From CAYMSF01 sp964542255 (GTDB lineage: Bacteria; Verrucomicrobiota; Lentisphaeria; Victivallales; Victivallaceae): 10,298 bases of DNA. Where the stretch lies: positions 1 through 10,298 of the forward strand of contig CAZITV010000079.1 in NCBI GenBank assembly GCA_964542255.1, given 5' to 3'. The notes below the pieces were generated by a model, which was not told the DNA's origin, made no database searches, and was given only the letters and a program-made list of their open reading frames with translations. The position numbers and the translations under genes were made by a program. This document shows positions 1 through 7,203 of this stretch, in pieces. Each line of letters starts with the position of its first letter. Positions within the stretch are counted from its first letter, which is position 1.

Positions 1-92
1 TCTTTGTTGGCAATGATTAACTCGTCGGCTAGTTTTCGCAGATTATCATCACTCTCTGGCAACGCGGTGTCATGATTATCTGCCTGGTTCAT
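1..92 (-). CDS. N-terminal fragment of a PAS/GGDEF/kinase-type sensor protein (runs off the left edge)
   Basis: Read on the minus strand, an ATG (complement of 90-92) opens a frame with no stop up to the window edge, giving 30 complete codons. A GAGG Shine-Dalgarno lies 5 bases upstream. The N-terminus is polar and acidic (MNQADNHDTALPESDDN). It is followed by LRKLADELIIANKE. From family knowledge, the (A/D)ELIIANKEL unit is a short coiled-coil repeat found in many bacterial signalling proteins ahead of PAS, GGDEF/EAL or histidine-kinase domains, usually as tandem copies linked by AFQNEEKEKR-like segments. Only the first copy lies in the window, so the output domain cannot be named. No signal peptide or membrane segment appears in the visible part, so a cytoplasmic sensor is likely. 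It is transcribed in the same direction as the PFOR gene, but a strong terminator separates the two. Confidence 0.6.
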   Translation of the reverse strand, partial: MNQADNHDTALPESDDNLRKLADELIIANK

Positions 93-182
93 TGAAACCT
101 CGATTTATGATTAATTATTGATTCTCTCGACCGTTTATATGCAACAATCACATATTTCTCCCAGTACTCATGCCCAAAAGGT

Positions 183-199
183 GTACTGAACGACAGTAC
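183..199. repeat. Perfect inverted repeat GTACTG-N5-CAGTAC
   Basis: Six-base perfect arms flank the 5-base spacer AACGA. It lies about 90 bases upstream of the left-edge gene, where an operator or small hairpin could sit. It resembles the outer arms of a LexA box (TACTG...CAGTA), but the spacer is 5 rather than 10 bases, so it is not a canonical LexA site. Confidence 0.4.
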
Positions 200-286
200 C
201 AGACAACCACTTATCAGAAAAGTCCTCTTTACATAAAGCACCTATAAAGTATCTTGGTAAAAAGGATTTACAATAAAAAAAGGCAC

Positions 287-298
287 TATTGTCCAATA
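287..298. repeat. Perfect 12-base palindrome TATTGTCCAATA-type (TATTG-N2-CAATA)
   Basis: Five-base arms TATTG and CAATA flank the spacer TC. The size and symmetry fit a dimeric regulator site, but in AT-rich sequence such a palindrome can occur by chance. No matching copy was found elsewhere in the window. Confidence 0.3.
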
Positions 299-441
299 AT
301 ATACTAATTCTGACGATTTTCGTTTTGTCTTGAGAATGGTGTTATTGAATTTTGGATAATTTAATTGCAGAAAATTTTGGGTGCCAAGCTTCCAATATCG
401 GGGTCAAATAAATCTTCCGGCCGGCACGGACGGTATATCGC

Positions 442-458
442 ACCCCGTCGTACGGGGT
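442..458. repeat. GC-rich hairpin ACCCCGT-N3-ACGGGGT
   Basis: The seven-base arms are perfect and the loop is 3 bases. It sits just beyond the T-tract of the PFOR terminator in the minus direction and has no T-run of its own. It may be a secondary RNA-stabilising or transcription-slowing structure, or a remnant of a palindromic repeat element. Confidence 0.5.
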
Positions 459-470
459 ACGTGGGGCAAG

Positions 471-498
471 AAAAAAAGGCTCCGGTTGCCCGGAGCCT
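471..498 (-). terminator. Intrinsic (Rho-independent) terminator of the PFOR gene
   Basis: On the minus strand, a perfect 9-bp stem (arms 490-498 and 477-485, AGGCTCCGG/CCGGAGCCT) closes on a 4-base loop. It runs straight into seven consecutive T residues (complement of 471-477, the first shared with the end of the stem). It begins 27 bases after the PFOR stop codon. GC-rich stem, tight loop and T-tract are textbook features, and the orientation matches the minus-strand PFOR gene. Confidence 0.9.
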
Positions 499-502
499 AT
501 GA

Positions 503-518
503 ATTCGCGTTAGCGAAT
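503..518 (-). repeat. Small hairpin between the PFOR stop codon and its terminator
   Basis: Perfect 6-bp arms ATTCGC and GCGAAT flank a 4-base loop (GTTA). It lies between the PFOR stop codon and the main terminator stem, so the 3' end of the PFOR mRNA would carry two adjacent hairpins. A role in mRNA 3'-end protection is possible but only inferred. Confidence 0.5.
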
Positions 519-524
519 GGTGAA

Positions 525-3500
525 TTACATAATTTCGCCCATTTGCTGATAGAACTTCATGCGGCGTTTAGCATCGGCTTCAGCGCGTTGGAATAGTGCT
601 TCGGCTTCGGCTGGCGCGGTTTTAAGCAGCATGGTGTAACGGCGTTCGCTGCGGATGAAATCCTGATAGCTGCCGGTGGCTTCTTTGGTTTCCCATTTGA
701 AGGGTTTTGCGTCCATCGGATTATAGCGGTAGATAGGCCAGTAGCCGGCTTCGACGGCGAGTTTTTGTTCGACCTGGCTTTTCATCATATCAATACCGTG
801 GGCGATACATGGTGAGTAGGCGAGAATAATGGACGGACCATTATAGGCTTCTGCTTCCTGTAAGACCTGCAATAATTGATTACGGTTAGCGCCCATCGCC
901 ACAGAGGCGACATAAACGTTGCCGTAGCTCATGCACATAAAACCAAGATTTTTCTTGGTTAAACGCATGCCGGCGTTAGCGAACTGCGCCACTGCGCCGA
1001 TTGGGGTTGCTTTGGAAGCCTGACCACCGGTATTGGAATAAACTTCGGTATCGAGGACGAGGATATTGACATTGCGGTTTTGGGCGACAACATGGTCGAG
1101 ACCGCCGAAACCGATGTCATAAGCCCAACCGTCACCACCGATAATCCAGATGCTCTTGTCCACGCAATAGTCTTTAAGTTCAGCGACTTTGGCCAGCACT
1201 TCCTTGAGTTCACCGCTGGCAGCTTTGACCGCGTCAGTCAGCACTGCGCCGAGTTCACTTTGTGCGGCGATAGCGGCGGCATCTTTGCCATCCCACAGTT
1301 CAATGCATTTGCCGATGGCATTTTTGACGCTGTCGTTGGCACCGAGTTCGAGGGCGCGCTGCATGGCGGCTTTCAATTGATTGCGGTTTTGGTCAACCGC
1401 CAAGCGCATTCCGTAGCCGTATTCGGCGTTATCTTCAAACAGCGAATTAGCCCATGCGGGGCCGCGTCCGAGTTTGTTTTTGGAATACGGGGTAGTCGGG
1501 AAAGAGCCGCCGTAGATTGAAGAGCAGCCAGTCGCGTTAGCGACAATCATGCGGTCGCCGTATAATTGTGAAACCAATTTAACATAAGGGGTTTCGCCGC
1601 AGCCGGCGCAGGCACCGCTGAATTCGAACAACGGTTTCAGGAATTGTGAGCCTTTGACGGTAGAGATAGCGGCGCCGTCCACGACATTGTCCGGCAGCGC
1701 GTCGAAATATTCTGCATTTTTGCGTTCGCCTTTATCGCGTTCGGTTTGGATGTGTGAGAACTCCAATGCTTTAACTTTAGCCGGGCAGGTTTCGATACAG
1801 ACGCCGCAGCCGGTGCAGTCTTCGACATAAACCTGAATGCGGTAATCCAAATCACGGTCATTTTTGGTTTTGGATTTGACGGTGAGGAATGATTCCGGCT
1901 TATTGGTCAGCTCTTTCGGGTCAATCTGTTTGGCGCGGATAACAGCGTGCGGACACGCCATCACGCATTGATTACACTGAATGCAATTTTCTGACAACCA
2001 CTTCGGCACATGCGGCGCGATGCCGCGTTTTTCGAGGCAGGTCGTTCCGGTGGGCATTGCGCCATCGTAAGACATGCTGGAAACCGCGATATTGTCGCCG
2101 TCCTGATGCATAATCGGTTTGATGATATTGCGGGCAAAAACTGACGCGTCATCGGCGATTAATTTAGCTGGGACGAAGGATGCAGTGATGGATGCGGGGA
2201 TTTTAACTTTTTGGAGTGCGGCGACGGTGTTGTCAACGCAGGCGATGTTCATTTTGACGATGTCATCACCCTTTTTCTTGAAGGTTTTTTCCAATGTTTT
2301 TTTGATATAGCCGATGGACTCATCTACCGGGATGATATTGGCGAGGTTGAAGAACGCCACCTGCATCACGGTATTGATACGCGACCCCAGTCCGGCATCT
2401 TCAGAAATCTTGAGGGCATTAATATTATAGAAGTTAATCTTCTTGTTAATAATCGTTTCCTGCATTTCTTTGGTGAGATGATTGAATACTGCACTGGAAT
2501 CAAATTCAGAATTTAGCAGGAAGGTGCCGCCTTCTTTGATGTTGCTCAGCATATCATAACGGCCGATGTACGCCGGATTATGACAGGCAACAAAATTTGG
2601 CGCGCTAACCAGATATTCCGACTTAATCGGAGTATTGCCAAAGCGCAGATGGGAAATAGTGATACCACCAGATTTCTTGGAGTCATAAACGAAGTAGGCC
2701 TGAACATATTTATTGGTGTTGTCACCGATAATCTTGATGGAGTTCTTATTCGCGCCAACGGTGCCGTCCGCGCCAATTCCCCAGAACATACAACTGACCA
2801 CATCCGCCGGTTCAGTATGGATATGCTCAACAATCTTGAGCGAAAGTCCACTAACATCATCATTAATACCGACCGTGAAGTTAGTTGTGCAGGCACCGTC
2901 AAGATGCTTGTAAACCGCATTGACCATGGACGGGGTGAATTCTTTGCTGGACAAGCCGTAACGGCCGCCGATGATGGTGATATCTTTGCCGGCGAGGCAG
3001 GCTTTGACATCGAGATAGAGGGGTTCGCCGAGTGAACCTGGCTCTTTAGTACGGTCGAGCACCGCGATTTTCTTTACTGTTTTGGGAATGGCGTTGATAA
3101 ACGCTTCAGCTGAGAATGGGCGGTAGAGTCTGACTTTCAGTACGCCGACCTTTTGACCTTTGGCGACGAGGTAATTGACGGTTTCGTCAATGGTTTCGCA
3201 GCCTGAGCCCATGGCGATGATAAGTTTTTCGGCATCAGCGGCGCCGACATAATCAAAGAGATGATATTGTCTGCCGGTAACGGCGGCGACTTTGTTCATC
3301 AAATCCTGCACGATGGCCGGGAGTGCGGCGTATTGGTTGTTGGTGGTTTCGCGTCCCTGGAAATAGACATCGGGGTTCTGGGCACCAACTTTAGCATAGG
3401 GGCTTTCCGGACGCAGCGCGCGTTTGCGGAATTTTTCAACATCTTTCGGATCAAGCAGCGCTTTCATATCCGAGAATTCCAGCATTTCCACCTTCTGCAC

Positions 3501-4037
3501 TTCATGCGAGGTACGGAAACCGTCAAAGAAGCTAAGGAATGGAATTTCACTGCGCAATGTTGCCAGATGAGCAACAATCGCCAAATCGTGGGTTTCCTGA
3601 ATCGAAGCAGCAGATGTCATTGCAAAACCAGTATTGCGGCAGCCCATTACGTCAGAGTGATCACCAAAAATTGAGAGTGATTGCGCCGCTAATGAACGGG
3701 CAGAAACGTGAAATACTGTCGGCAGCATTTCGCCGGCAATCTTGTGCATATTCGGTATCATCAACAGCAGTCCCTGCGACGCGGTAAAGGTCGTGGTTAA
3801 CGCTCCAGCGCTCAAAGAACCGTGCACCGCACCGGCAGCACCGGCTTCGGACTGCATTTCAGAAACTTCCACCACGCGGCCGAACATATTTTTCATGCCT
3901 TGGCTGGCCCAAGTGTCCGCATATTCGCCCATGGTTGAGGATGGAGTAATCGGATAAATTGCTGCAACTTCACTGAAGGCGTATGCGACGTGTGCCGCCG
4001 CTAAATTGCCGTCAATCGTCATCATTTTCTTTGCCAT
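525..4037 (-). CDS. nifJ: Pyruvate:ferredoxin (flavodoxin) oxidoreductase, single-chain homodimeric type
   Basis: Catalyses CoA- and thiamine diphosphate-dependent oxidative decarboxylation of pyruvate to acetyl-CoA and CO2, reducing ferredoxin or flavodoxin in the cytoplasm. The 1170-residue length is normal for the single-chain enzyme. The N-terminal domain has YPITPSS (28-34). T31, E64 and R114 match the thiamine/pyruvate residues known from the Desulfovibrio africanus enzyme. Two 4Fe-4S motifs of the CxxCxxCxxxC form are complete (C685/688/691/695 and C741/744/747/751). The proximal cluster ligands are C810, C813, C838 and C1077. The thiamine-diphosphate motif is GDGWAYDIG (968-976) through NTGGQ (1002-1006). 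The ATG is preceded by GGAGG with a 7-base spacing. The gene is monocistronic: a strong terminator follows, and its upstream neighbour is divergent. No frameshift or missing residue is seen, so it should be active. Confidence 0.97.
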   Translation of the reverse strand: MAKKMMTIDGNLAAAHVAYAFSEVAAIYPITPSSTMGEYADTWASQGMKNMFGRVVEVSEMQSEAGAAGAVHGSLSAGALTTTFTASQGLLLMIPNMHKIAGEMLPTVFHVSARSLAAQSLSIFGDHSDVMGCRNTGFAMTSAASIQETHDLAIVAHLATLRSEIPFLSFFDGFRTSHEVQKVEMLEFSDMKALLDPKDVEKFRKRALRPESPYAKVGAQNPDVYFQGRETTNNQYAALPAIVQDLMNKVAAVTGRQYHLFDYVGAADAEKLIIAMGSGCETIDETVNYLVAKGQKVGVLKVRLYRPFSAEAFINAIPKTVKKIAVLDRTKEPGSLGEPLYLDVKACLAGKDITIIGGRYGLSSKEFTPSMVNAVYKHLDGACTTNFTVGINDDVSGLSLKIVEHIHTEPADVVSCMFWGIGADGTVGANKNSIKIIGDNTNKYVQAYFVYDSKKSGGITISHLRFGNTPIKSEYLVSAPNFVACHNPAYIGRYDMLSNIKEGGTFLLNSEFDSSAVFNHLTKEMQETIINKKINFYNINALKISEDAGLGSRINTVMQVAFFNLANIIPVDESIGYIKKTLEKTFKKKGDDIVKMNIACVDNTVAALQKVKIPASITASFVPAKLIADDASVFARNIIKPIMHQDGDNIAVSSMSYDGAMPTGTTCLEKRGIAPHVPKWLSENCIQCNQCVMACPHAVIRAKQIDPKELTNKPESFLTVKSKTKNDRDLDYRIQVYVEDCTGCGVCIETCPAKVKALEFSHIQTERDKGERKNAEYFDALPDNVVDGAAISTVKGSQFLKPLFEFSGACAGCGETPYVKLVSQLYGDRMIVANATGCSSIYGGSFPTTPYSKNKLGRGPAWANSLFEDNAEYGYGMRLAVDQNRNQLKAAMQRALELGANDSVKNAIGKCIELWDGKDAAAIAAQSELGAVLTDAVKAASGELKEVLAKVAELKDYCVDKSIWIIGGDGWAYDIGFGGLDHVVAQNRNVNILVLDTEVYSNTGGQASKATPIGAVAQFANAGMRLTKKNLGFMCMSYGNVYVASVAMGANRNQLLQVLQEAEAYNGPSIILAYSPCIAHGIDMMKSQVEQKLAVEAGYWPIYRYNPMDAKPFKWETKEATGSYQDFIRSERRYTMLLKTAPAEAEALFQRAEADAKRRMKFYQQMGEIM

Positions 4038-4129
4038 TTTAAAACCTCCGTAGTATATAAATTATTGGCTGGATAAAATTGTGCTAGCTGGCTTCAAGTC
4101 GCCTTTTTATACAAAAACAAATACTGCAC

Positions 4130-4157
4130 AATATATACCTTTTTTCTAAAAATTCAA
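4130..4157 (-). promoter_or_regulatory. Candidate sigma-70-type promoter for PFOR
   Basis: On the minus strand, TTGAAT (complement of 4152-4157) and TATATT (complement of 4130-4135) are separated by 16 bases, about 93 bases upstream of the PFOR start codon. The match to TTGACA/TATAAT is moderate, and the whole area is AT-rich, so other -10-like sequences (for example TATAAA nearer the gene) compete with it. Confidence 0.35.
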
Positions 4158-4234
4158 AGCTGGAAACAATTGATTTTTAGGATTTTTCGTCATCTCAAAG
4201 AGAGGAAACAGCCTTTTTGTGACAACCAGACTGT

Positions 4235-4254
4235 GGCGGCTGCGCTTTGCCGCC
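4235..4254. repeat. GC-rich hairpin in the divergent intergenic region
   Basis: GGCGGC (4235-4240) pairs with GCCGCC (4249-4254) around an 8-base loop, and a second GCCGCC register overlaps at 4252-4257. It is an isolated GC island in a strongly AT-rich spacer, midway between the two divergent genes. There is no T-tract on either strand, so it is not an obvious terminator. It could be a barrier between the two promoters or a lone REP-like element. Confidence 0.4.
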
Positions 4255-4285
4255 GCCGTGCCGTTCGTATAATTATTAACTTTAA

Positions 4286-4300
4286 CAAATAGTTTATTTG
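4286..4300. promoter_or_regulatory. Candidate operator: perfect palindrome CAAATA-N3-TATTTG
   Basis: Six-base arms with a 3-base spacer sit 10 bases upstream of the -35 box of the SDR promoter, a place typical for an activator or repressor site. The XRE-cupin regulator encoded in the same operon is the natural candidate to bind here, but that is inference. The same two hexamers recur in swapped order at 9343-9355, upstream of the lipocalin gene. Confidence 0.4.
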
Positions 4301-4310
4301 AAAATATTCT

Positions 4311-4340
4311 TTGACAGTATATTTTTATGCAATATATAGT
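4311..4340 (+). promoter_or_regulatory. Sigma-70-type promoter of the SDR-FAD-XRE-OYE operon
   Basis: A perfect -35 consensus TTGACA (4311-4316) is followed by TATATA (4333-4338, spacer 16) or TATAGT (4335-4340, spacer 18). The start codon at 4383 would leave a leader of about 35-40 bases, with AAAGGAG at 4367-4373 nine bases before the ATG. This is the best promoter in the window. Confidence 0.65.
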
Positions 4341-4382
4341 TATAGAGAAACTTTTTTAATATAGACAAAGGAGTGTGCTGAT

Positions 4383-5153
4383 ATGGCAAAGACAGTGTTG
4401 GTGACAGGGGCGGCGCGCGGCATCGGTTACAGTATTGCTGAAAAATTGGCATCCGAGGGATGGCATCTGGCAATCTGTGATATTCGGCCGGAAACTGAAC
4501 ACAAGGAGGCAATGGATCATTTGCGCAGTTATGGTGTAAAGGTGCTTTATTGCCAATGCGATGTTTCAGACTCTGCGGCGCGGACAAATATGCTGGATGC
4601 GATTATTGCGGAATTTGGGCAGATCAATGCTCTGGTTAATAACGCCGGAGTGGCGCCGGCAGTGCGGGCGGACATTCTCGAGGCGACAGAGGCGAGTTTT
4701 GAACGGTTGATGAAGATTAATTTACAAGGCCCATACTTTTTAACCCAAATTGTCGCCAGACAGATGATTGAACAGAAAAAAGCTCATCCGGCATCTACAT
4801 GTTATATTGTCAATATTAGCTCAATTTCAGCTGAAGTCGCATCACCCAGCCGCGGCGAATACTGTATTTCCAAGGCCGGGGTGAGCATGAGCACCAAATT
4901 GTGGTCAGTCCGTTTGGGCGAATACGATATTCCCGTCTATGAAATCCGACCCGGGGTTATCAAGACCGATATGACCGCCAGCGTACAGGAAAAATACGAT
5001 AAGATGATTGCCAACGGGTTGTGTCTCCAGGCGCGCTGGGGAATGCCCGAGGATGTCGGATGCGCTGTTGCGATGCTGCTGCGCGGCGATATCCACTATT
5101 CAACCGGGCAAGTCGTGAATGTTGACGGCGGTCTTACCGTACAGCGTTTATAA
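4383..5153 (+). CDS. Short-chain dehydrogenase/reductase (SDR), classical 3-oxoacyl-ACP-reductase-like
   Basis: A cytoplasmic NAD(P)-dependent alcohol/ketone oxidoreductase of the classical SDR type. Its 256 residues are the normal length. It has the Rossmann motif TGAARGIG (8-15), D33 at the end of the second strand (a position where Asp usually favours NAD over NADP), NNAG (86-89), N113, S147 in the ISSIS segment, and the catalytic Y160-x3-K164. The C-terminus has the usual TGQVVNVDGG (241-250). The start is supported by AAAGGAG nine bases upstream and by a promoter with a consensus -35. It is the first gene of the run and is followed after 61 bases by the FAD protein. The fold and chemistry are secure. 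The fatty-acid annotation this family often gets by similarity is not supported by context, which points to a dedicated small-molecule pathway instead. The substrate is unknown. Confidence 0.9.
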   Translation: MAKTVLVTGAARGIGYSIAEKLASEGWHLAICDIRPETEHKEAMDHLRSYGVKVLYCQCDVSDSAARTNMLDAIIAEFGQINALVNNAGVAPAVRADILEATEASFERLMKINLQGPYFLTQIVARQMIEQKKAHPASTCYIVNISSISAEVASPSRGEYCISKAGVSMSTKLWSVRLGEYDIPVYEIRPGVIKTDMTASVQEKYDKMIANGLCLQARWGMPEDVGCAVAMLLRGDIHYSTGQVVNVDGGLTVQRL

Positions 5154-5214
5154 GTATTACACATCTGCCGAGGATGCTGAATAATATTAATTAAATATAA
5201 GGATATAAATTAAG

Positions 5215-7185
5215 ATGCCGCCATTACAATTAAACCATCATAATGTAGTTACTCACCGTGTTCATACGCTAATACTGGGCAGCGGCGCTGCCGGATTAAA
5301 CGCAGCAGTCCGGCTTGATGCCGCCGGAATAAAAGATATTTTGATTGTTACTGAAGGTTTGCAGATGGGGACTTCCATCAATACCGGCAGCGATAAACAA
5401 ACCTATTATAAACTCGGTATGTACGGCGCTGAACCGGATTCTCCTGAAGCGATGGCACACTCATTGTTTGACGGTGGCTCCATGCATGGTGATTTGGCGC
5501 TGGTTGAGGCGGCAGGTTCCGCCATGGCGTTTCTAAATTTGGTCAGTCTCGGCGTCAAATTTCCACGCGATTCCTATGGACAGTTTGTTGGTTATAAAAC
5601 CGACCACGACCCGCGCCAGCGCGCCACTTCTTACGGGCCATACACTTCACGCGAAATGTGCCGCGTGCTTATCAATGAAGTCAAAAGACGCGGTATCAGA
5701 GTTGATGAAAACCGGGTGGCGGTCACGTTGCTGACCGTTGCAGAAAATGGCGAAAAACGCGCTGCCGGGATTATCGCGGTAAATTTAAATGCGGATACCG
5801 GCGCCGCGGTTGAAGTATATGCGGCCGACAATGTCATATTTGCCGCGGGCGGTCCTGGCGGCATTTACCACACCAGCGTCTATCCGCAGGTTCATACCGG
5901 CGGTATTGGACTGGCGCTGCAGGCCGGAGCCAAAGCGCAAAATCTGCCTGAATCTCAGTACGGCATGGCATCAACCAAATTCCGCTGGAATGTTTCAGGT
6001 ACTTATATGCAGGTGCTGCCGCGTTTTATTTCTACCGCAGCGGACGGTATTAGTGACGAACAAGAATTTCTTATTCCATATTTTAATGATGCCGGAGCGC
6101 TGAACAGCGCGGTTTTTCTCAAGGGCTATCAATGGCCGTTTGACCCGCGTAAGGTGGTTGGCGGTTCATCGCTGATAGATATTTGTGTTTATATCGAAAC
6201 CGTCATTCGCGGCCGCCGGGTCTTTATGGATTTCCGCAGTAATCCCACCGATTTAGATTTTGATAAACTCAGTAGTGAATCGCGGGAATATTTACGTAAA
6301 TCCGGGGCGCTGTTTGGCTCGCCGATTGAACGGCTGCGGCACATGAACCCGGATGCAATTAGCCTATATCAGGATCACGGTATCCATTTGGTGGCAGAAC
6401 CCCTGGAAATCGCCGTCTGCGCTCAGCATAACAACGGCGGCATCGCCGGCAATGCCTGGTCTGAATCGCTCAATATCAAACATCTCTTCCCGGTCGGAGA
6501 AGTTAACGGTTCTCACGGCGTTTACCGTCCCGGCGGCGCTGCCCTTAATGCCGGTCAGGTTGCGTCAGTCCGCGCCGCGGAGTACATTGCGGCACGGTAT
6601 GCCGGTGCCAGCTTAAATACCGAAGCATTCAATTCTGCCGTCACCGCCGCTCTGGCGCAACTGGAAAAATTAACTGCCGGCAATGGTGCGGCGGATTGGG
6701 AACAACAACGCGCTATTTTGCAGCAGCGGATGACCCGCGCCGGCGCACACATCCGGTCTTTGCCGGTGCTGGAGCAGGCCATCCCTGAAGCCTGGGCGCA
6801 ATATCATCAACTACAGGAGAACGGCTGCGGCGGCGAAACTACCGCCGCGGTAGCGGAGTCATTGCGGAATTTGCAATTATGTTTTGCTCACGCAGTCTAT
6901 CTTGAAGCAGTGGCGGCGGCGTTGCGCCGGGGCATCGGCTCGCGTGGTTCGGCTTTAGTGCTGGACAATAACGGTACTGCAATACACCAGGCGTTGTCTG
7001 AAGAGTGGCGGTTTGCGCCGGAAAACCCTGAATTCCGTGAAAAAGTCCAGGAAACGGTTGCCGACTGCGGCAAAGTTGAAAATGTTTGGGTGGAACGCCG
7101 TCCGCTGCCGGTGTCAGGCGCGTGGTTTGAAACTGCCTGGGCAGACTACCGGGAAGGCAAAATCTACGAAACGACGTCCCAATAA
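5215..7185 (+). CDS. FAD-dependent oxidoreductase of the fumarate reductase/succinate dehydrogenase flavoprotein superfamily
   Basis: A soluble 656-residue flavoprotein with no signal peptide or membrane segment. The FAD-binding Rossmann motif is GSGAAG (22-27). The AAGGPGG element (210-216), HNNGGI (405-410), the GEV turn (428-430) and the HGVYRPGG segment (434-441) follow the order seen in FrdA/SdhA/NadB-type proteins, and R438 is in place of the carboxylate-binding Arg. The C-terminal part (about 500-656, including LRNLQLCF and SRGSAL) resembles the helical C-terminal domain of succinate dehydrogenase flavoproteins. Differences: the covalent-FAD His region is replaced by TSINTGSDKQTYY (53-65), and the active-site Arg of the PRD motif appears to be Ile321 (SLID). 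Fumarate or succinate is therefore unlikely to be its substrate. AAGGA lies 11 bases before the ATG. It may desaturate or reduce a C-C bond of the operon's unknown substrate. Confidence 0.85.
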   Translation: MPPLQLNHHNVVTHRVHTLILGSGAAGLNAAVRLDAAGIKDILIVTEGLQMGTSINTGSDKQTYYKLGMYGAEPDSPEAMAHSLFDGGSMHGDLALVEAAGSAMAFLNLVSLGVKFPRDSYGQFVGYKTDHDPRQRATSYGPYTSREMCRVLINEVKRRGIRVDENRVAVTLLTVAENGEKRAAGIIAVNLNADTGAAVEVYAADNVIFAAGGPGGIYHTSVYPQVHTGGIGLALQAGAKAQNLPESQYGMASTKFRWNVSGTYMQVLPRFISTAADGISDEQEFLIPYFNDAGALNSAVFLKGYQWPFDPRKVVGGSSLIDICVYIETVIRGRRVFMDFRSNPTDLDFDKLSSESREYLRKSGALFGSPIERLRHMNPDAISLYQDHGIHLVAEPLEIAVCAQHNNGGIAGNAWSESLNIKHLFPVGEVNGSHGVYRPGGAALNAGQVASVRAAEYIAARYAGASLNTEAFNSAVTAALAQLEKLTAGNGAADWEQQRAILQQRMTRAGAHIRSLPVLEQAIPEAWAQYHQLQENGCGGETTAAVAESLRNLQLCFAHAVYLEAVAAALRRGIGSRGSALVLDNNGTAIHQALSEEWRFAPENPEFREKVQETVADCGKVENVWVERRPLPVSGAWFETAWADYREGKIYETTSQ

Positions 7186-7203
7186 ATTTAGCGGTGCGAG
7201 ACA

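Larger units (their letters stand above)
93..464. other. Intergenic region without a supportable gene
   Basis: This stretch lies between the start of the left-edge sensor gene and the terminator of the PFOR gene. Positions 100-370 are AT-rich with stops in all frames. Positions 410-464 turn GC-rich and are dense in inverted repeats. The promoter of the left-edge gene must lie here on the minus strand, but I see no convincing -35/-10 pair. A plus-strand GTG-started frame at 381-596 exists, but it runs through the terminator and into PFOR antisense sequence, so I do not call it. Confidence 0.6.

Noticed and set aside
183..199. LexA/SOS box
   Set aside because: The arms TACTG and CAGTA resemble a LexA box, but the spacer is 5 bases instead of 10.
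381..596. 71-codon plus-strand frame
   Set aside because: It starts with GTG without a ribosome binding site, reads through the PFOR terminator hairpin and ends antisense to the PFOR coding region.
959..3957. Numerous 60-150 codon frames overlapping the PFOR gene on both strands
   Set aside because: All lie within the well-supported PFOR coding sequence and show no family signatures. They are by-products of its codon composition.
5215..7185. Annotation as L-aspartate oxidase, succinate dehydrogenase or fumarate reductase subunit A
   Set aside because: Key family residues are missing, and no iron-sulfur or membrane-anchor subunit genes are adjacent.
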